Notes: generated from the letters alone by a model not told the origin. A DNA stretch of 64,000 bases from Candidatus Rifleibacteriota bacterium (GCA_015233155.1 JADFYG010000020.1:1-64000), one strand, 5' to 3'. Positions 44,105 through 53,043 are shown, counted from the stretch's first letter. A program made the numbers and translations.

Positions 44105-44647
44105 TTACTCTTTGATGATCTCCAGAAGATGAGCCAGAGCCATGACACGCTGACGAACGATTTTCATGCGATCACAAGCATGCATCGAATGATACATGCT
44201 TCCATCTTTTTTAGCATATATTGCGTCCAGAAGCTCGAACTCCTTATCACGAAACGACATCCAGGTGCGCTGAGTTTGAGTCAGAGCCTCTTTTGCCGCC
44301 GGACTCTGCACTAACTCTTTCTGTAATTCTTTGTAGACCCGGTTAAGCTCCTTATCCCATAACTCCACTCCTTTTTCATAAGCCTGCACTTCTCCATTGG
44401 TCCCTGGGTTCGCAGCAATCATTTTGTCGATCTCAGTGTCTATCGGTTGTTTCTCAGATTCATCGGCGCCGACCTTGTCTGAGCTCTCTTTTGGTGTTTC
44501 CTGCACCGCTGCCGAAGCAGGAGCCGGAGTTTGCGCAGATGCGGCAGTTGGCTCAATAATCAGATGTTTGCCGGCTGCCTGAACACCATTACAAGCGAAA
44601 AAAAACATCCCGATCAACAATGCAGGAACTAACTGGGATTTTTGCAT
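44105..44647 (-). CDS. Exported LprI/DUF1311-like protein
   Basis: A 180-residue protein with a signal peptide (LVPALLIGMFFFACNGVQA), a Pro/Ala-rich linker and a C-terminal LprI-type domain. That domain has ELNRVYKELQKEL, QTQRTWMSFRDKEFELLD, GSMYHSMHACDRM and RVMAL. The family includes lysozyme-inhibitor-like lipoproteins; no lipobox Cys is placed correctly here, so it is probably soluble in the periplasm. GGAGG stands four bases before the ATG at 44647. It follows the DUF2252 gene by 49 bases. Confidence 0.8.
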   Translation of the reverse strand: MQKSQLVPALLIGMFFFACNGVQAAGKHLIIEPTAASAQTPAPASAAVQETPKESSDKVGADESEKQPIDTEIDKMIAANPGTNGEVQAYEKGVELWDKELNRVYKELQKELVQSPAAKEALTQTQRTWMSFRDKEFELLDAIYAKKDGSMYHSMHACDRMKIVRQRVMALAHLLEIIKE

Positions 44648-44696
44648 ACTTCCTCCGTTTCGATGGTGTCCTGAGTTTCTCCGTCTTGTCTCAAGG

Positions 44697-45968
44697 TCAT
44701 TTCTTTCCTGAAAATTCCTTCCAGTCTTCGCGGACTTGCTTTGCATAGGCATGAGCGGCTTCCGACAATACGTCGCGATTAGCTTTCACCCAGCCTGCGA
44801 TTGCCGAACCCTTGCCTGATTGCCCATGAAAGTCTGCGGCAATGGCTCCAAGGGCATGCGCGAACTTGGATACATTGTCGCTTTTAATGTCGTTGACATC
44901 GTAACGAAGACTCCATGGATACAGTTCACGTACCAGAAATCGCATACCCTTGTAGGGGAAGTTTCCCACGAAGATATCTCTGTCGCGATGTGCAGCGGCC
45001 AATCCGGCCATAGTATCGCGTGCCTGCGTATCTGGAGAACCGGGGCCCAGGCAAGAAGGCCGCATCTGCTTGATTTCTATCAGACGTGCATGTGAACCAT
45101 CGGGGGCATCGCCGCGCAACAGTGCGAAATAACGCCACAAACCAATACTCGAAAGACCTTTCCCCTCGCGGCGAACGAGATCGAGTATCCGCACTTCATC
45201 GACTGATACGCCTGCCGCTTTGCCACGCTGATTGAAGTAGGTTTGCAATGTCTGATTAAGCGAGACTGCATCAGACTTATCTACGGGCAGAAGTTCATCG
45301 GAATGCATAAAGCACAGGTGTTTGCTATCCACCCATTTTTCCAGGAGCTTTCTCTGACTTTTCGACGAGGCATCGTCGATGAAATTGCCGAGGAAATTAG
45401 GCAGAGCGCATGCCGGCCAATCAGGATTGGACTGCTGAGAAAGCCCTTCCAGATATCCGTCGATAAGTGCATCGACGGCATCATTTTTGTCCCCCTTGTC
45501 AATTATGTCATGGAAACCGACGCGCAGACTGACACAAAGGCGGAACAAATCATATGCCAGAGGCGCATTGTGTGCTTCATCGAGATCATCCGGGCTGTAG
45601 GAGCCTTTTTTCCCTGGAAAATACAATACGCCAAAGTTGTTGATGTGCATATCGCCCTGACATAAGCCGGCAGGAGCAGTATTCAGAAACGCAAGAGACG
45701 GACTGCTCTGGATGTCTGCAATCATTAGATGGTCGGTCGCCCGCAAAAAGCAGAAGGCATCGACTTTCATCGCAGCGAGCTTCTCTTTGTAGGCGTTGGG
45801 CCGTTCCTTGGCTACTGTGGCATTGAAGCGGGCTATCTCTGAGGAAACATCCATGACTCCAAAGTCGCGCGCGGATACTGCCACGGGACAGAGTCCTGAG
45901 AGAGTCATGGCTACACCTAGTATCGCCGCTACAAATGAGGAACGATATCCCGGATATAAGTATTTCAC
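44697..45968 (-). CDS. Exported DUF2252-family protein
   Basis: A 423-residue protein with an N-terminal signal peptide (SSFVAAILGVAMTLSGLCPVAVSA). The DUF2252 domain, which has a kinase or aminoglycoside-phosphotransferase-like fold, shows FCFLRATDHLM near residue 54, LCQGDMHINNFGV near residue 87 and PDDLDEAHNAPLAYDLFRL near residue 113. No biochemical role is established for the family as far as I know, and an exported form is unusual. The start is GTG at 45968 with GAGGGGG upstream. Confidence 0.88.
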   Translation of the reverse strand: MKYLYPGYRSSFVAAILGVAMTLSGLCPVAVSARDFGVMDVSSEIARFNATVAKERPNAYKEKLAAMKVDAFCFLRATDHLMIADIQSSPSLAFLNTAPAGLCQGDMHINNFGVLYFPGKKGSYSPDDLDEAHNAPLAYDLFRLCVSLRVGFHDIIDKGDKNDAVDALIDGYLEGLSQQSNPDWPACALPNFLGNFIDDASSKSQRKLLEKWVDSKHLCFMHSDELLPVDKSDAVSLNQTLQTYFNQRGKAAGVSVDEVRILDLVRREGKGLSSIGLWRYFALLRGDAPDGSHARLIEIKQMRPSCLGPGSPDTQARDTMAGLAAAHRDRDIFVGNFPYKGMRFLVRELYPWSLRYDVNDIKSDNVSKFAHALGAIAADFHGQSGKGSAIAGWVKANRDVLSEAAHAYAKQVREDWKEFSGKK

Positions 45969-46062
45969 AATATTTCCCCCTCAAATGAAAGACGGAAAGA
46001 GTTCTCTCCTTCAGCCTTTACAGTTTAACAGAGTAAGGTTATTTGCAATCTTCACGATATAG

Positions 46063-46092
46063 CGTAGGGGCGAGGCATGCCTCGCCCCTACG
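46063..46092. repeat. Perfect 30-bp palindrome
   Basis: The arms are CGTAGGGGCGAGGCA and its exact complement. It resembles the half palindrome at 36067 (GTAGGGACACGGCATGC) and belongs to a GTAGGG/CCCTAC class of hairpins. It lies 36 bases after the phospholipase D stop. No T-run follows on either strand, so it is not a classic terminator. Confidence 0.8.
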
Positions 46093-46127
46093 AAGGAGCA
46101 CAACGTAATTCTCAAAGTTGCGGATGA

Positions 46128-47651
46128 TCAGATAATGGGTCTGATAATACCTAGTTTTCCATATAACTTAATCTTGAACATCGTCTTCTTATCCAGGTGG
46201 TCTTTGGGGCCAAATACTTCCTGGACTTTTCCATTTTTATCGATGCTGATTTTATACTCTACAACGCCATTCGCTATGTCTTTCTCGATCTGTTTATGAG
46301 TTTCGACCGCGAAATCAACATCATTAACCACGGCAACTGCCTCAGCATTCATCTTTTGGCTGAGAGGGTCCATGTTATAACTTCCGATGATAGTAATTTT
46401 ATCATCAACCACAAAAGTCTTGGAATGAAGTCTCTGATTCTCGGTTGGGGCGACCAGGATTCTCAGGGTTGGCATATCGACAAGCATTTTCTTCCAGTCG
46501 TCATTCAAAAAAGCCTGTGGAAAGAGAGAATCCGTGGAATTGCCGCTATTGGAATGCATGATGATTTTTACCCCGCGGGCCGATGCTTTCTTCAGAGCTG
46601 CCCAGGCTTCAGTGGAAAGAACTATATATGGATTCTGGATAATGATTTCCTCGCGGGCGGCATCTACAATCTTCAACAGAACGGGACCAATATCATTTCT
46701 GGTTCCGCAAGCGGAATTCTTATCGACGATTTTTACGGGTTTCTGTGTTTCATTGGTAAACAACTCGAAATCAGAATATTCTGAGATCCCTTTATATTTT
46801 ATGATGTCGGCATCCTGCTCGCTCAGAATTTTCAACTGTGCCGCCGACCAGCCTTTTACCTGGCTGGGATTAATTATCCCTTTGCCTTTCATATATCTGT
46901 CCATGAGCATGTAGGCAATATCGATCCGGTCGCGATTATTATTTGTATTGGCTTTTGCTGGCTTCACGACGGAGTTGGTTGTCACCTTCCATTCGCAATC
47001 AAAAGCGTCTTTCAGCCGCATACACGCATTTTGACCTTCCATGAGGATATCCGTGTCCCGATAGATGCAGGAATATTCGCCTACCTGACCAAAATAATCA
47101 GGGCCTATATTGCGACCACCGGTAATACAGATCTTTCCATCGATAATGATGATCTTTTTGTGATTATTTGAGAATGCTCCCTCAAAATTGGAAAAGATGT
47201 GGAGAATACTCTTGAGGATCGAGTTGAAAACTTTTATCTGGACGTTCGGAAAGCAGGCGAGTTCCTTAAAAAGATCCGGCATCCCTTTCATATAGCCACT
47301 TCGATAAATCCTGCCATCGATCATCAGGCGGATCTTTACCCCTTCGCGTGCTTTTTTGGCAAGGAATCCAAGGAAGGCCTGACCAAAAATGTCTTTATCA
47401 ACAATATAATAGGTGCAATCAATACTTTCTTTGGCTTCCTCGAGCATTTTCCATCTGGTGTACAATGCGTCATTATTCTGAGGAATATATCTGACCCGTG
47501 TCATCACATCGGTGTCCGTCAATGATGTTCCACCCTGTTGAATTGCATCGAAAACCTGATCAAGGGTCTGGGTGGCAACGTCCGAACTCGTTTGACCAAA
47601 CACGAAAACGGGCATCAACATTATAAACAAGACTAGTAGCAGCTTTTTCAT
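46128..47651 (-). CDS. Exported phospholipase D-family protein
   Basis: A 507-residue protein with a signal peptide (KKLLLVLFIMLMPVFVFG). It has two HKD motifs: NNHKKIIIIDGKICITGGRN near residue 184 and RLHSKTFVVDDKITIIGSYN near residue 417. This two-HKD layout fits the cardiolipin-synthase/PLD superfamily; the export signal suggests action in the periplasm or outside the cell. The ATG at 47651 has GGAGG just upstream, and a good promoter with a tandem repeat lies before it. The frame is open for 27 further codons upstream. Confidence 0.88.
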   Translation of the reverse strand: MKKLLLVLFIMLMPVFVFGQTSSDVATQTLDQVFDAIQQGGTSLTDTDVMTRVRYIPQNNDALYTRWKMLEEAKESIDCTYYIVDKDIFGQAFLGFLAKKAREGVKIRLMIDGRIYRSGYMKGMPDLFKELACFPNVQIKVFNSILKSILHIFSNFEGAFSNNHKKIIIIDGKICITGGRNIGPDYFGQVGEYSCIYRDTDILMEGQNACMRLKDAFDCEWKVTTNSVVKPAKANTNNNRDRIDIAYMLMDRYMKGKGIINPSQVKGWSAAQLKILSEQDADIIKYKGISEYSDFELFTNETQKPVKIVDKNSACGTRNDIGPVLLKIVDAAREEIIIQNPYIVLSTEAWAALKKASARGVKIIMHSNSGNSTDSLFPQAFLNDDWKKMLVDMPTLRILVAPTENQRLHSKTFVVDDKITIIGSYNMDPLSQKMNAEAVAVVNDVDFAVETHKQIEKDIANGVVEYKISIDKNGKVQEVFGPKDHLDKKTMFKIKLYGKLGIIRPII

Positions 47652-47682
47652 TTTTTCCTCCAAATGTTGTACGATACGTTTC

Positions 47683-47711
47683 ATTCTACTTATCAAATCC
47701 ATCATCGTCAA
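47683..47711 (-). promoter_or_regulatory. Predicted sigma-70 promoter of the phospholipase D gene
   Basis: On the minus strand TTGACG and TAGAAT are separated by 17 bases, the same boxes and spacing as before the C39-like protease gene. The -10 box lies 32 bases before the chosen start codon. Confidence 0.55.
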
Positions 47712-47730
47712 ATAGCTAAAATCGGGTGTC

Positions 47731-47752
47731 AATAAGTCATCAATAAGTCATC
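47731..47752. repeat. Two tandem 11-bp repeats upstream of the phospholipase D promoter
   Basis: AATAAGTCATC occurs twice head to tail, about one helix turn each, starting 20 bases above the predicted -35 box. It may be a regulator site; it also lies in the gap shared with the divergent TMEM43-like gene. Confidence 0.5.
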
Positions 47753-47857
47753 GGGTTGAGTTTTTTGTCTTGAAATGTTAACCTTCTTTTCGAGTCGCAT
47801 CCTCTTTTTATCATAGATTAGGATGCGGCTCAGATAAAAAATAATTGGAGGATACGT

Positions 47858-49069
47858 ATGTCGGATTCATTTACCGAAGTCACGGAAAAATCCTGGTTTG
47901 GCCGCCTCAAAGACGCATTCTTCGGGGTTATTTTTGGTATAATTCTTGCTGTGGGTTCAGTCGTTCTGTTGTTTTGGAACGAAGGTCGAGCCGTCGAGAC
48001 GTATAAAACCCTTGTAGAGGGCGCGTCTAATGTGATTTCCGTTCTTGCAGAAAAACTCGAACAGAGTAACGAAGGAAAACTGGTTCATTTAAAAGGTCAG
48101 GCGACCACTGACGAGACCCTTTCAGACTCGGACTTCAACGTTTCCGCGAAAGCCCTCAGACTGGATCGAAACGTGAAAATGTATCAATGGACTGAGGTCA
48201 AATCCGAAAAAGAAGAGAAAAAAATTGGCGGCGGAACCAACAAGATCGTGACCTACGATTATCGCAAAGAGTGGTTGGAAGAACTGAAACCTTCAAGCAA
48301 TTTCAAAAAACAGGATGGACATAGCAATCCTTCCGAAATGCCCTACCATCAGCTTCGCCTTGTCGCGAAAAATGTAAAGCTGGGGGCATTCACACTCACA
48401 GACAGTCTTGTCCAAAGCCTTTCAAATTTTGAGAAGCTTCCAGTTGGAGAACTTCCGACCGTAAGCCCCGCGACGGCCGTCGGTTCAGGGACAGCGGCTT
48501 CAGGCACAAGTGCTGCAGGCGTATCAAAACCCGCGATGACCCCGGCTGATGGCGGTCTCTATCTCGGAATGAATCCACGCGAACCCCAGGTCGGTGATGT
48601 GAAGGTCGAGTTCAGTCAGGTGAAGCCTCAGGCTGTAAGCATTGTTGCCAAACAGGTGGGGTCTTCATTTGGACCGTATAAAACCCAGGCGGGTGGCGTG
48701 ATAGAGATGATTCGCCCCGGAGAACTGACAGCGGATGCGATGTTTGCAGCTGCTCAGGAGGAAAATACAATCATCACATGGGTTGCCCGTATCGGAGGCT
48801 TCATTCTCATGGCGATTGGTTTTGCTCTTGTATTGAGTCCCATTTCAGTGGTTTTTGACGTGCTTCCATTTCTCGGAAACATCGCAGAGACCGGAGTTTC
48901 CTTTATTGCATTTTTCATGGCGGCCTTTTGCTCGCTGGCAACAATCGGTACAGCCTGGATAATCTATCGGCCATTAATAGGAATCATCCTCTTCGTGATT
49001 GCTTTTGGAGCCCTCGCGGGACTGGCCTCAATGAGAAAAACCGGAAAAACCGTTTCAGCAGCGTCCTGA
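47858..49069 (+). CDS. TMEM43-family membrane protein
   Basis: A 403-residue protein with one membrane helix near the N-terminus (residues 22-45, GVIFGIILAVGSVVLLFWNEGRAV). A large extracytoplasmic domain follows, with LVHLKGQA, LRLDRNVKMYQW and YDYRKEW, and a Thr/Ser/Ala linker near residue 210. Three or four helices lie at the C-terminus (residues 310-395). This is the layout of the TMEM43/DUF1625 family, of unknown biochemical role in bacteria. The gene is followed by a strong terminator. Confidence 0.88.
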   Translation: MSDSFTEVTEKSWFGRLKDAFFGVIFGIILAVGSVVLLFWNEGRAVETYKTLVEGASNVISVLAEKLEQSNEGKLVHLKGQATTDETLSDSDFNVSAKALRLDRNVKMYQWTEVKSEKEEKKIGGGTNKIVTYDYRKEWLEELKPSSNFKKQDGHSNPSEMPYHQLRLVAKNVKLGAFTLTDSLVQSLSNFEKLPVGELPTVSPATAVGSGTAASGTSAAGVSKPAMTPADGGLYLGMNPREPQVGDVKVEFSQVKPQAVSIVAKQVGSSFGPYKTQAGGVIEMIRPGELTADAMFAAAQEENTIITWVARIGGFILMAIGFALVLSPISVVFDVLPFLGNIAETGVSFIAFFMAAFCSLATIGTAWIIYRPLIGIILFVIAFGALAGLASMRKTGKTVSAAS

Positions 49070-49083
49070 TTGAATGAGCAAAG

Positions 49084-49122
49084 CGGCGGCGGTCCAGATG
49101 TTCCGGGTCGCCGCCGTTTTTT
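49084..49122 (+). terminator. Rho-independent terminator after the TMEM43-like gene
   Basis: The stem CGGCGGCG (49084-49091) pairs with CGCCGCCG (49109-49116), and six T follow (49117-49122). It starts 15 bases after the stop codon. Confidence 0.9.
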
Positions 49123-49155
49123 GCAGATTAAACTGGATTATTGACTCAAACAGCT

Positions 49156-49269
49156 ATGACATCTGACAAGTTAAAGCTGGAATCCCTCTACCATCCCTAC
49201 CTGGCTGCATTGTTGGCCGGTGACCGCCAACGTTGCAGGCGGATGGTGGATAAAATGTTTCGGGATTGA
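49156..49269 (+). pseudogene. Fragment of a cobalamin-binding regulator N-terminus
   Basis: A 37-codon frame ending in a stop after MVDKMFRD. The pattern LYHPYLAALLAGDRQRC followed by RRMV matches the first helices of B12-binding regulator proteins, in which a cap and cobalamin domain should follow for 150 or more residues. None is found downstream, so this is probably a remnant. It ends six bases before the YaiI gene and may now act only as a leader. Confidence 0.55.
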
Positions 49270-49275
49270 AAGGTC

Positions 49276-49743
49276 ATGAGTTTGCCCAGGATTTACGTAG
49301 ATGCGGATGCCTGTCCGGTCAAGGACGAAGTCTATCGTGTCGCGGATCGTTATGGGTTGTTGGTGATGTTGGTTGCCAACACTCAGTTGCGATTTCCGGA
49401 AGAAAAGAATGTAAAGCTTGTCGTCGTCGACGATTTCCCAGACGCAGCTGATGACTGGATAGCTGTCCAGGTGGAACGCGATGACATTGTCATAACGGGA
49501 GACATTCCGCTTGCGGCGCGATGCGTCAAGGTTGGAGCGCGGGTTTTGGGGCATGGAGGTCGGGAATTCACAGAAGATAACATCGGCCAGGCTTTGGCGA
49601 CTCGCTCTATTCTGACGAGTCTCCGCGAACAGGGAACGATGATCGGTGGTCCGCCTCCATTTCAGAAAAAGGATCGGTCTCGGTTTCTCCAGAGCCTGGA
49701 CACTGTTGTTCAGAGCATTCGCCGAAAACCTGCCGGTAACTGA
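49276..49743 (+). CDS. YaiI/YqxD (DUF188) family protein
   Basis: A 155-residue protein with the full family signature: RIYVDADACPVKDEVYRVA at the N-terminus, VVDDFPDAADDWIA near residue 50, DIVITGDIPLAARCV near residue 70, and GGPPPFQKKDRSRFLQSLD near residue 125. It has a PIN-like nuclease fold but no proven activity known to me. It starts just after the cobalamin-regulator fragment, with AAAGG close to the ATG. Confidence 0.95.
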   Translation: MSLPRIYVDADACPVKDEVYRVADRYGLLVMLVANTQLRFPEEKNVKLVVVDDFPDAADDWIAVQVERDDIVITGDIPLAARCVKVGARVLGHGGREFTEDNIGQALATRSILTSLREQGTMIGGPPPFQKKDRSRFLQSLDTVVQSIRRKPAGN

Positions 49744-49818
49744 CGACAGATCTTGTGTCCGAAACGTCAGGCCGGTTATTCTGATTACTACCGTGAAACT
49801 TTTTTAAGGGGACATTCG

Positions 49819-51336
49819 ATGAAGGAATTTTTAGAACTGGTGCGCCTATTCAGTATTCGAGCGGCTATTGCCGTGATCCTGCTGATCGGGATTTATCCCA
49901 TTTCGTCAGCGCAGGCTCGTACTCACGGCAGCGATACGGTCACTGAAAATAAGGTCGGGAAAATCGGTGGATCTGTCAATGAGTCTTCGCCGGAGCCTTC
50001 CCAGAAGCAAGCCGGGAAGCTTGGTGCAAACTCGGTCGATAATTCTACTGAAACCGAAGAACCAGCCAATGTCTCCGATGAAAAGAGTCCGACCCAGGTC
50101 GAAGAACCGACTGTGGAAGAAGAACAGTCTCCTTCACGCAAAAAAAGTTCCGAAACCTCTGCCGAATCGGGCGAAGGCACGACTGCGGCGGATGCTTCCG
50201 CTTCGAAGAATGGAAAGTCGGCTTCCGAAGCTCCTGGAAGTATCGAGTGGGAAACAAATGTAGAGCCTTCCGGCGAGATTTTTCCGTCTCTGCTGATTGC
50301 CCTGGCGACGGTTCCGGCCCCGGAAAAGTCACATGCGAAAAGGGACTCTGAAATCATTGGCGATGACAGTGGCTGGTGTTGTGCAGGGGTGAAGAACCCG
50401 GCCCCCGGCACTAAGGTTAAATTAGTAATCCGGGGCGGCAGTCTCATGGAGGAAAGCTATATAGAGGGAACCATGGCGAAAAATGGGCTCTCTTATGTCA
50501 TATTCCCCAAAATCGCCTGGAATTATGAGTATCTGAATACGGTCAGACAGACAACGCCTGCGAACATTACCTTCGAACTGTTCCTGAACGGGCAATCTGT
50601 TGGCAAGAAGGTCCAGGTTGTTCGCGTGCGTAGCATCAATGACTGTCCTATCTATTACTACGATGAAAAAGAGCCTATCGATCTGAGCTGGATGTTTGCC
50701 GCATATGTGAACGAGGATCACCCGTGGGTTGACGGCATACTCAAAAGCGCGCTTTCCTCCAAAATCGTCAATGGTTTTTTCGGGTATCAATCAGGTGATT
50801 CGAAAGATGTATTCCTGCAGGTTTTCGCTTTATGGGATGCTTTGCGTCGTAAAGGAATCAAATACAGTTCTATTACCGCCACCGCACCTGTTTCGGAGAT
50901 CGTTATGAGTCAGCACGTGCGTTTTCTCGATGAGGCCGTGAAAAATACGCAGGCGAACTGCGTGGATGGCAGCGTGATGTTTGCATCGCTGCTGCGCAAG
51001 ATAGGGATAGATCCGTTTCTGGTGGTGCTGCCCAACCACATGTTTTTGGGATATTATCTCGATGCGGAACACAAGAAAAAGACCTTTCTTGAAACGACAG
51101 CGATCGGCGATACAGATCCTGAAGATGCGAATAATCTGAAAAAAGTGGAAGAACTACTGAGCGAGCAGCTCGCCGCAGGGGACCCATGGATTTCCTTCAA
51201 GGCGGCTGTGAAAGCGGGACGCGCTCAGTACAAGGAAGACAGCAAGAAATTTGAAGCGGACGATCCGGATTATCAGATAATCGACATTGGAGCGGTTCGA
51301 GAGAAAGGCATCATGCCGATCGGTTACAGAAAGTAA
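49819..51336 (+). CDS. Exported transglutaminase-like protein
   Basis: A 505-residue protein with a signal peptide (AAIAVILLIGIYPISSAQA) and an acidic Ser/Glu/Pro-rich linker (residues 35-140). A beta-rich domain follows (to about 275). The transglutaminase-like domain has the likely triad Cys381 (ANCVDGSVM), His407 (PNHMFLGYY) and Asp415. The Cys-His-Asp order and spacing are those of the papain-like transglutaminase superfamily, which cuts or links peptides. The ATG at 49819 has AAGGGG eight bases upstream; the open frame begins at 49753. It is followed by a large palindromic region. Confidence 0.8.
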   Translation: MKEFLELVRLFSIRAAIAVILLIGIYPISSAQARTHGSDTVTENKVGKIGGSVNESSPEPSQKQAGKLGANSVDNSTETEEPANVSDEKSPTQVEEPTVEEEQSPSRKKSSETSAESGEGTTAADASASKNGKSASEAPGSIEWETNVEPSGEIFPSLLIALATVPAPEKSHAKRDSEIIGDDSGWCCAGVKNPAPGTKVKLVIRGGSLMEESYIEGTMAKNGLSYVIFPKIAWNYEYLNTVRQTTPANITFELFLNGQSVGKKVQVVRVRSINDCPIYYYDEKEPIDLSWMFAAYVNEDHPWVDGILKSALSSKIVNGFFGYQSGDSKDVFLQVFALWDALRRKGIKYSSITATAPVSEIVMSQHVRFLDEAVKNTQANCVDGSVMFASLLRKIGIDPFLVVLPNHMFLGYYLDAEHKKKTFLETTAIGDTDPEDANNLKKVEELLSEQLAAGDPWISFKAAVKAGRAQYKEDSKKFEADDPDYQIIDIGAVREKGIMPIGYRK

Positions 51337-51418
51337 TGAGTTAAGAGCCTTTTAAATCAGGCAAACGCAGTAAAAAATATGAAATGATGCCCGCAAGGGC
51401 GAAACTATGATATGGGCG

Positions 51419-51759
51419 TGACCGCCGAAACACGAAGCGGCGCGCCCGGCGAAGCCGTGAAAAAATGGCCCTTCGAGAAAATCAGGTTAGCATTATTTCT
51501 GAAAACAAGGTCGGGGAAGTTCGCGGAAGGACAGTAGCGAAGCTGTCCGAAATGGTCTGAGACCGACCCCGAAGACTTGCCATGCCGGCCCACGATGGGC
51601 CGGCACCCCGCAGATCGCCAGGAAGGCGATTCTAAGGGGTTCTGGCATGCCTTCGAGGGGAGGTTCTCAGCAACCATTTCGAGACAGCGAAGCGTTGTCC
51701 TGGAGCGAATTTCCCCGACCGGAATTACCAGAGTATATTTTTTCACACCTTCGGCGGTC
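51419..51759. repeat. 341-bp nested palindrome, candidate structured RNA or mobile repeat
   Basis: Matched arms run inwards in register: GACCGCCGAA 51419-51428 with 51750-51759; GTGAAAAAAT 51457-51466 with 51737-51746; GGTCGGGGAA 51509-51518 with 51711-51720; TTCGC 51520-51524 with 51705-51709; CGAAATGGT 51548-51556 with 51673-51681. The centre holds two perfect small hairpins, TGCCGGCCCA (51583) with TGGGCCGGCA, and ATCGCC (51614) with GGCGAT. The remaining part of the 51337-51810 gap has no supported gene. Confidence 0.75.
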
Positions 51760-51810
51760 GCGCTACCACAGAACTTTTAATACATTTGCCAAGACCTTTA
51801 ACCTGTAAGA

Positions 51811-53013
51811 TCAGATCACCCCTGTGAAGGCCAATCCCCACATTATGGCGGTGACAAGGGGCGTCAGCCACAACGCTGTGCCGTAAATCTTTTTTACCTT
51901 TTCTTCCGCTTTTTGTTCGTTGCTCTTCATGATGGCCACAGTGAGGATCAAATTCAGGAGAAAACTCAGGTAGGCTCCGAAAAACACTTTGTCGGCGAGG
52001 GTAAGATATCCGATCTGCGGCAATGCTCCGGAAGCATTGAGGTGAAACATGACTGCGGCCAGCAGAGTGCCTGTAAGAATTGTCAGGCGGTTGACCGCCG
52101 CTCCGGCTCCGATGAAAAGGGCAAGAAACGAAATGAGCACCATAATCGATAATGGGAAGAATACTTTCATTGTAGCCGCTAACCGTATACGTTTGATGGT
52201 CAGGCTGAACCAGAAGGATGAAAATTTGTCCTTTTGATCCATGTAGGAATCTTCGATAACTGTTGGTTCACTCTCCTCTATATGCCAACCCGCGATTTTG
52301 ACCTTTTCATCGATTAGTGAATCGTTGGCATCAATAGGTGCAACTGCGTATTTTAACTGGGTACTTTTTGCTTCCGGGTCATAGATTTGAATTGAAAGAT
52401 CCTGGCTATCCCAGGGGAAGCGGTGAAAATCCGGATCGAAATCTATTTCTGCTTCGACCTTGAATAGTTTTGAATTCTCGGTGTCGGCTTCCATGGCTTC
52501 CTTTTTCAGGATGCGTCCATTGCCGATCTCGAAATCTCCTGCATAATCCTTGGTTCCTTCGGGGGGAGTCAGTTCGATCTGGAATTCCGCGTTAAATTTT
52601 CCGATCGCCGGATCCAGCTTGCTGATACTCATGACAAACATGTTGACCTTCACGATCATTGGCTGTTTGCCTGCGGCAACCGGCGCAGGGGTCGCCGAAC
52701 CGCTTCCGGTAGCGCTCGACGACACTTGCGGAGTTGCGGTATTACCAACAGTTGTCGTCGGAGAGACCGGAGAAATTGTGCCTTTGCCGGACTGATCGGC
52801 AGAAGTTGTTGTAACGGTAGGTACAGCAGCGGTCGAAGATTTTCCAACAGTCGAAGAGCCCCCGACAGAGGGTTTCGAACCAGTTTCGGAAACTGATTGC
52901 GGCGCTGCGGAAGCTGTTGCCTCCGACTCTTCTTCCTCATTTGCGCCCTGTGCCCATGCTGGTGTTCCAAGACCTAAAATTATGATCAGAACCAATTGCA
53001 GCCACGTTTTCAT
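51811..53013 (-). CDS. Pentameric ligand-gated ion channel homologue
   Basis: A 400-residue protein with a signal peptide (residues 1-22), then a 75-residue Ser/Thr-rich low-complexity stretch. A beta-sandwich ligand domain follows, with the family motif FHRFPWDSQDLSIQIYD near residue 210. Four membrane helices lie in the last 140 residues: M1 has FFPLSIMVLISFLALF; M2 is followed by SGALPQIGYLTLADKVFF, where LPxxxYLTLxD is a family hallmark; M3 and M4 are joined by a short loop, as in prokaryotic members. There is no Cys-loop, also as in prokaryotes. The ligand is unknown. GAGGGG and a good promoter precede the ATG. Confidence 0.88.
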   Translation of the reverse strand: MKTWLQLVLIIILGLGTPAWAQGANEEEESEATASAAPQSVSETGSKPSVGGSSTVGKSSTAAVPTVTTTSADQSGKGTISPVSPTTTVGNTATPQVSSSATGSGSATPAPVAAGKQPMIVKVNMFVMSISKLDPAIGKFNAEFQIELTPPEGTKDYAGDFEIGNGRILKKEAMEADTENSKLFKVEAEIDFDPDFHRFPWDSQDLSIQIYDPEAKSTQLKYAVAPIDANDSLIDEKVKIAGWHIEESEPTVIEDSYMDQKDKFSSFWFSLTIKRIRLAATMKVFFPLSIMVLISFLALFIGAGAAVNRLTILTGTLLAAVMFHLNASGALPQIGYLTLADKVFFGAYLSFLLNLILTVAIMKSNEQKAEEKVKKIYGTALWLTPLVTAIMWGLAFTGVI

Positions 53014-53043
53014 CTGCTTTCCCCTCTTTTCTCAAGTGACTAA

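Noticed and set aside
46063..46092. Palindrome as a rho-independent terminator of the phospholipase D gene
   Set aside because: No T-run follows the stem on either strand.
51405..51746. 113-codon frame on the minus strand
   Set aside because: It is read through the nested palindrome and shows no protein-like conservation; the structure explains the sequence better.
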